This document shows, one piece after another, positions 62,248 through 64,000 of a stretch of 64,000 nt of DNA. This DNA comes from Peribacillus simplex (lineage in GTDB: Bacteria > Bacillota > Bacilli > Bacillales > DSM-1321): contig NZ_CP011008.1 in NCBI RefSeq assembly GCF_001578185.1, positions 2,446,001 through 2,510,000 of the forward strand, in the 5' to 3' direction. Every line of letters starts with the position of its first letter. The stretch's first letter is position 1. A program made the position numbers and the translations under genes. The notes under the pieces are model-generated. The model saw only the letters and a program-made list of their open reading frames with translations. It was not told the origin of the DNA and made no database searches.

Positions 62248-63249
62248 TTGAAAAGGTTAACAGTTTTAGTGATATCTTTATTTACTATCGGTATTTTAGT
62301 ATTCAGTCCCAATGAAGCTAGTTCAAGAGAGAAGGAGAGAATTTCCTATGTAGATGTAGCTGTGGCCACTCTTTGGACGGAGCCGGGATTATTAAGGGAC
62401 ATCGATGCCCCTTCTGCATCGAATCCCGTCGATTTGAATGCATGGATACACTCCATGAATTATGAAGACAAACTGTGGCTTGTGGGTAACCTGGAAACCC
62501 AAGCATTATATGGTTCTAAAGTGACCATTCTTGAAGAGCGGGGTGAATGGGTGAAAGTTGCTGTTGCCAATCAGCTGACACCCCGTAATGATGCAGGTTA
62601 TCCTGGATGGATGCCAAAAGGGCAATTGAAATCAGGAAAACCCTTAGAGAAGCAGTTTAATAGAGGGTTTGCCCTTGTAACTGCTCCAAAGACTTGGCTT
62701 TATTCGGATTCGAAAAATCGGTCAAAATTCATGGAGGTCAGCTTCGATACACGCCTTCCGCTATTACAGGTGAAAAAAGATAAAGTGAAGGTGATGACAC
62801 CAAGTAATGGAGCAAAATGGATAGAAACGAATGACGTGTCCGTTTATCAAGACGAAAGTCAAATTCCAGTTCCAACCGGTAAGGACATTGTAGAATCAGG
62901 AAAAGATTTTTTAGGACTTCCTTACCTATGGGCTGGAATGTCCGGTTTTGGATTTGACTGCTCTGGCTTTACCTATACCATGTACCATGCTAACGGAATA
63001 ACGATCCCAAGGGACTCTTCCATTCAGGCGCTTCATGGTAAAAAGGTGGAACAGGAAAATCTTCAACAAGGCGATTTACTATTTTTTGCCTATGATAAAG
63101 GAAAAGGTAAGGTACATCATGTTGGAATGTATATTGGTGACGGGAAAATGATTCATTCTCCAAACAGCTCTACACATGTAAGGATAGATGAAATAAAAAC
63201 ATCGGGATACGGAGAGGAATATGCCGGAGCAAGAAGATATATCGATTGA
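62248..63249 (+). CDS. NlpC/P60 gamma-D-glutamyl-L-diamino acid endopeptidase (YkfC-like)
   Basis: 333 residues. Signal-type N-terminus (LTVLVISLFTIGILVFSP), two SH3b-type domains (residues about 35-210), and a C-terminal NlpC/P60 domain with catalytic Cys in FDCSGFTYT, His in VHHVGMYIGDG and third residue in MIHSPNSS. YkfC cuts L-Ala-gamma-D-Glu-Lys/Dap peptides from cell wall. TTG 62248 follows AAAGGGTG; GTG 62239 lies inside that site. Same operon as the epimerase that would process its product. Confidence 0.9.
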   Translation: MKRLTVLVISLFTIGILVFSPNEASSREKERISYVDVAVATLWTEPGLLRDIDAPSASNPVDLNAWIHSMNYEDKLWLVGNLETQALYGSKVTILEERGEWVKVAVANQLTPRNDAGYPGWMPKGQLKSGKPLEKQFNRGFALVTAPKTWLYSDSKNRSKFMEVSFDTRLPLLQVKKDKVKVMTPSNGAKWIETNDVSVYQDESQIPVPTGKDIVESGKDFLGLPYLWAGMSGFGFDCSGFTYTMYHANGITIPRDSSIQALHGKKVEQENLQQGDLLFFAYDKGKGKVHHVGMYIGDGKMIHSPNSSTHVRIDEIKTSGYGEEYAGARRYID

Positions 63250-63260
63250 TTTAAAAAAAG

Positions 63261-63289
63261 CCTAAGAGCACCGAACTCTTAGGTTTTTT
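63261..63289 (+). terminator. Intrinsic terminator of the ykf-type operon
   Basis: CCTAAGAG / CTCTTAGG with six T. Confidence 0.85.
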
Positions 63290-63467
63290 CGTATTTAAAA
63301 CAAGATTTTTCAAGCGTTAGAATTAGCAATGAACACAGCTGTGTTTTTTTCAACAAAATGAATTGAATTGGCTACTACCTAGGTTTTCGAATTACATATA
63401 TCAATAAGGTAAAATATGTATAATTAATTACGGAATTTTCATTATATTATAATATAAGGGGTTGCAA

Positions 63468-64000
63468 ATGATGATCACTTTTCCCAAACCTGATGTTGAG
63501 CAATATTTACGAACTTTTTCCATTGCTGATTTTGCAGTTAGTCCGGATGAGAAACAACTGGTGTTCAGTACGAATTTGAGTGGCAAGTATAATTTATGGG
63601 GAATGGATCTGCCAAACTGCTTTCCTTATCCGCTTACATCCATTGATCAAAGCTGTCAAGAGCTGGTATTTGATAAACAGAGCCAGTTTATAATTGCTGG
63701 TTTCGATCAAGACGGCAATGAAAATACCCAGTTTTATGGAATTCCCTTAAAAGGCGGGACAATGAAGGAAATCGTCCATCATGAAAACACACGTAATTTC
63801 ATGCCGATTTTATCCAATGACAGTAAAAAGCTCTTTTACACAACATCAAGAGGAAACCCTTCCTATCTAAATTCCTATTGTTTAGATTTAGAATCAGGAC
63901 AGGAAACACTGGTCCTGGAGGGGAAGGATGCAGCGACCTATCTGTTTGGCTTTAGCCCTGATGAAGAAACCCTACTTTACTATAAAGACTTTGCTAATAC
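63468..64000 (+). CDS. S9-family (prolyl oligopeptidase-type) peptidase, N-terminal part
   Basis: The first 177 codons of a gene cut by the window edge. The visible part is a TolB-like beta-propeller (FAVSPDEKQLVFSTNLSGKYNLWGMDL, FDKQSQFIIAGFDQDGN, FGFSPDEETLLYY) like the N-terminal domain of S9 acylaminoacyl or dipeptidyl peptidases. The catalytic hydrolase domain would lie beyond the end. AAGGGG precedes ATG 63468. It follows the ykf-type operon terminator by 180 bp, so is a separate unit with a likely related role in peptide use. Confidence 0.8.
   Translation, partial: MMITFPKPDVEQYLRTFSIADFAVSPDEKQLVFSTNLSGKYNLWGMDLPNCFPYPLTSIDQSCQELVFDKQSQFIIAGFDQDGNENTQFYGIPLKGGTMKEIVHHENTRNFMPILSNDSKKLFYTTSRGNPSYLNSYCLDLESGQETLVLEGKDAATYLFGFSPDEETLLYYKDFAN

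Noticed and set aside
1..64000. tRNA or rRNA genes
   Set aside because: No cloverleaf with GGTTCGA-type arm and CCA end, and no ribosomal RNA signature, was seen on either strand.

Overview
The window is low-GC DNA from a spore-forming Bacillaceae. The evidence is the SleB-type cortex hydrolase, a SpoIISA/SpoIISB module, a SpoVB-like flippase, the rocE/rocF pair, strong AGGAGG ribosome sites and IS231-type elements. Gene content and codon use would fit a Peribacillus/Bacillus simplex-like chromosome, but the species cannot be fixed from sequence alone.

Layout: positions 1 to about 26 kb are an accessory region. It is a string of one- and two-gene units, mostly on the + strand: small membrane and hypothetical proteins, a GNAT acetyltransferase, merR/SDR, hxlR/nitroreductase, a lipoprotein, DinB, a ParB-like protein, lysE/lrp, a streptogramin lyase plus acetyltransferase pair, DUF1697 and UPF0158. 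About twenty copies of a degenerate palindromic site of about 80 bp lie between the units (AACTAAC-GGGTGC-TTAGTTG, hairpin, CAACTAT-CGGGGCAG-GTTAGTT). The site is built like an integron attC: outer inverted boxes, unpaired spacers, inner inverted boxes, central hairpin. Three ORF-less group II introns and two IS110-family elements sit inside copies of it. The region also holds IS231-type elements and their MITEs, a gene cassette with 34-bp inverted repeats, a family of GC-rich hairpins, and a roughly 480-nt ornate structured RNA with a long-range closing helix and its own terminator. The stretch from 21.7 to 26.1 kb looks like prophage or mobile-element debris (YolD-like, small ORFs, an XRE repressor with a palindromic operator) around a vitamin B6 salvage pair.

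From about 26 kb to the end the repeats stop and the sequence looks like ordinary chromosome: DUF3900, a frameshifted HemAT-like sensor, two orphan structured RNA genes near tatA (one 6S-like), an aromatic-acid MFS transporter, YnfA, EamA, an MBL-fold hydrolase, the spoIISABC toxin-antitoxin locus, a GAF-GGDEF cyclase, a Suv3-like helicase, a Csp-like copper protein, tandem DUF948 proteins, a SpoVB-like flippase, and rocE with rocF (arginine use, with a perfect cre site before rocE).

Two catabolic operons close the window. The first (52.8 to 58.6 kb) is an amidohydrolase, an M20 carbamoylase/amidase, a DUF3311 plus sodium:solute symporter pair, and a nitrilase-family amidase; this suggests uptake and stepwise hydrolysis of an amide- or ureido-type compound. 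The second (59.4 kb to the end) is DUF3870, a DUF819 membrane protein, a YkfB-type dipeptide epimerase, a YkfC-type NlpC/P60 endopeptidase and an S9 peptidase cut by the window edge; this suggests recovery of cell-wall peptides.
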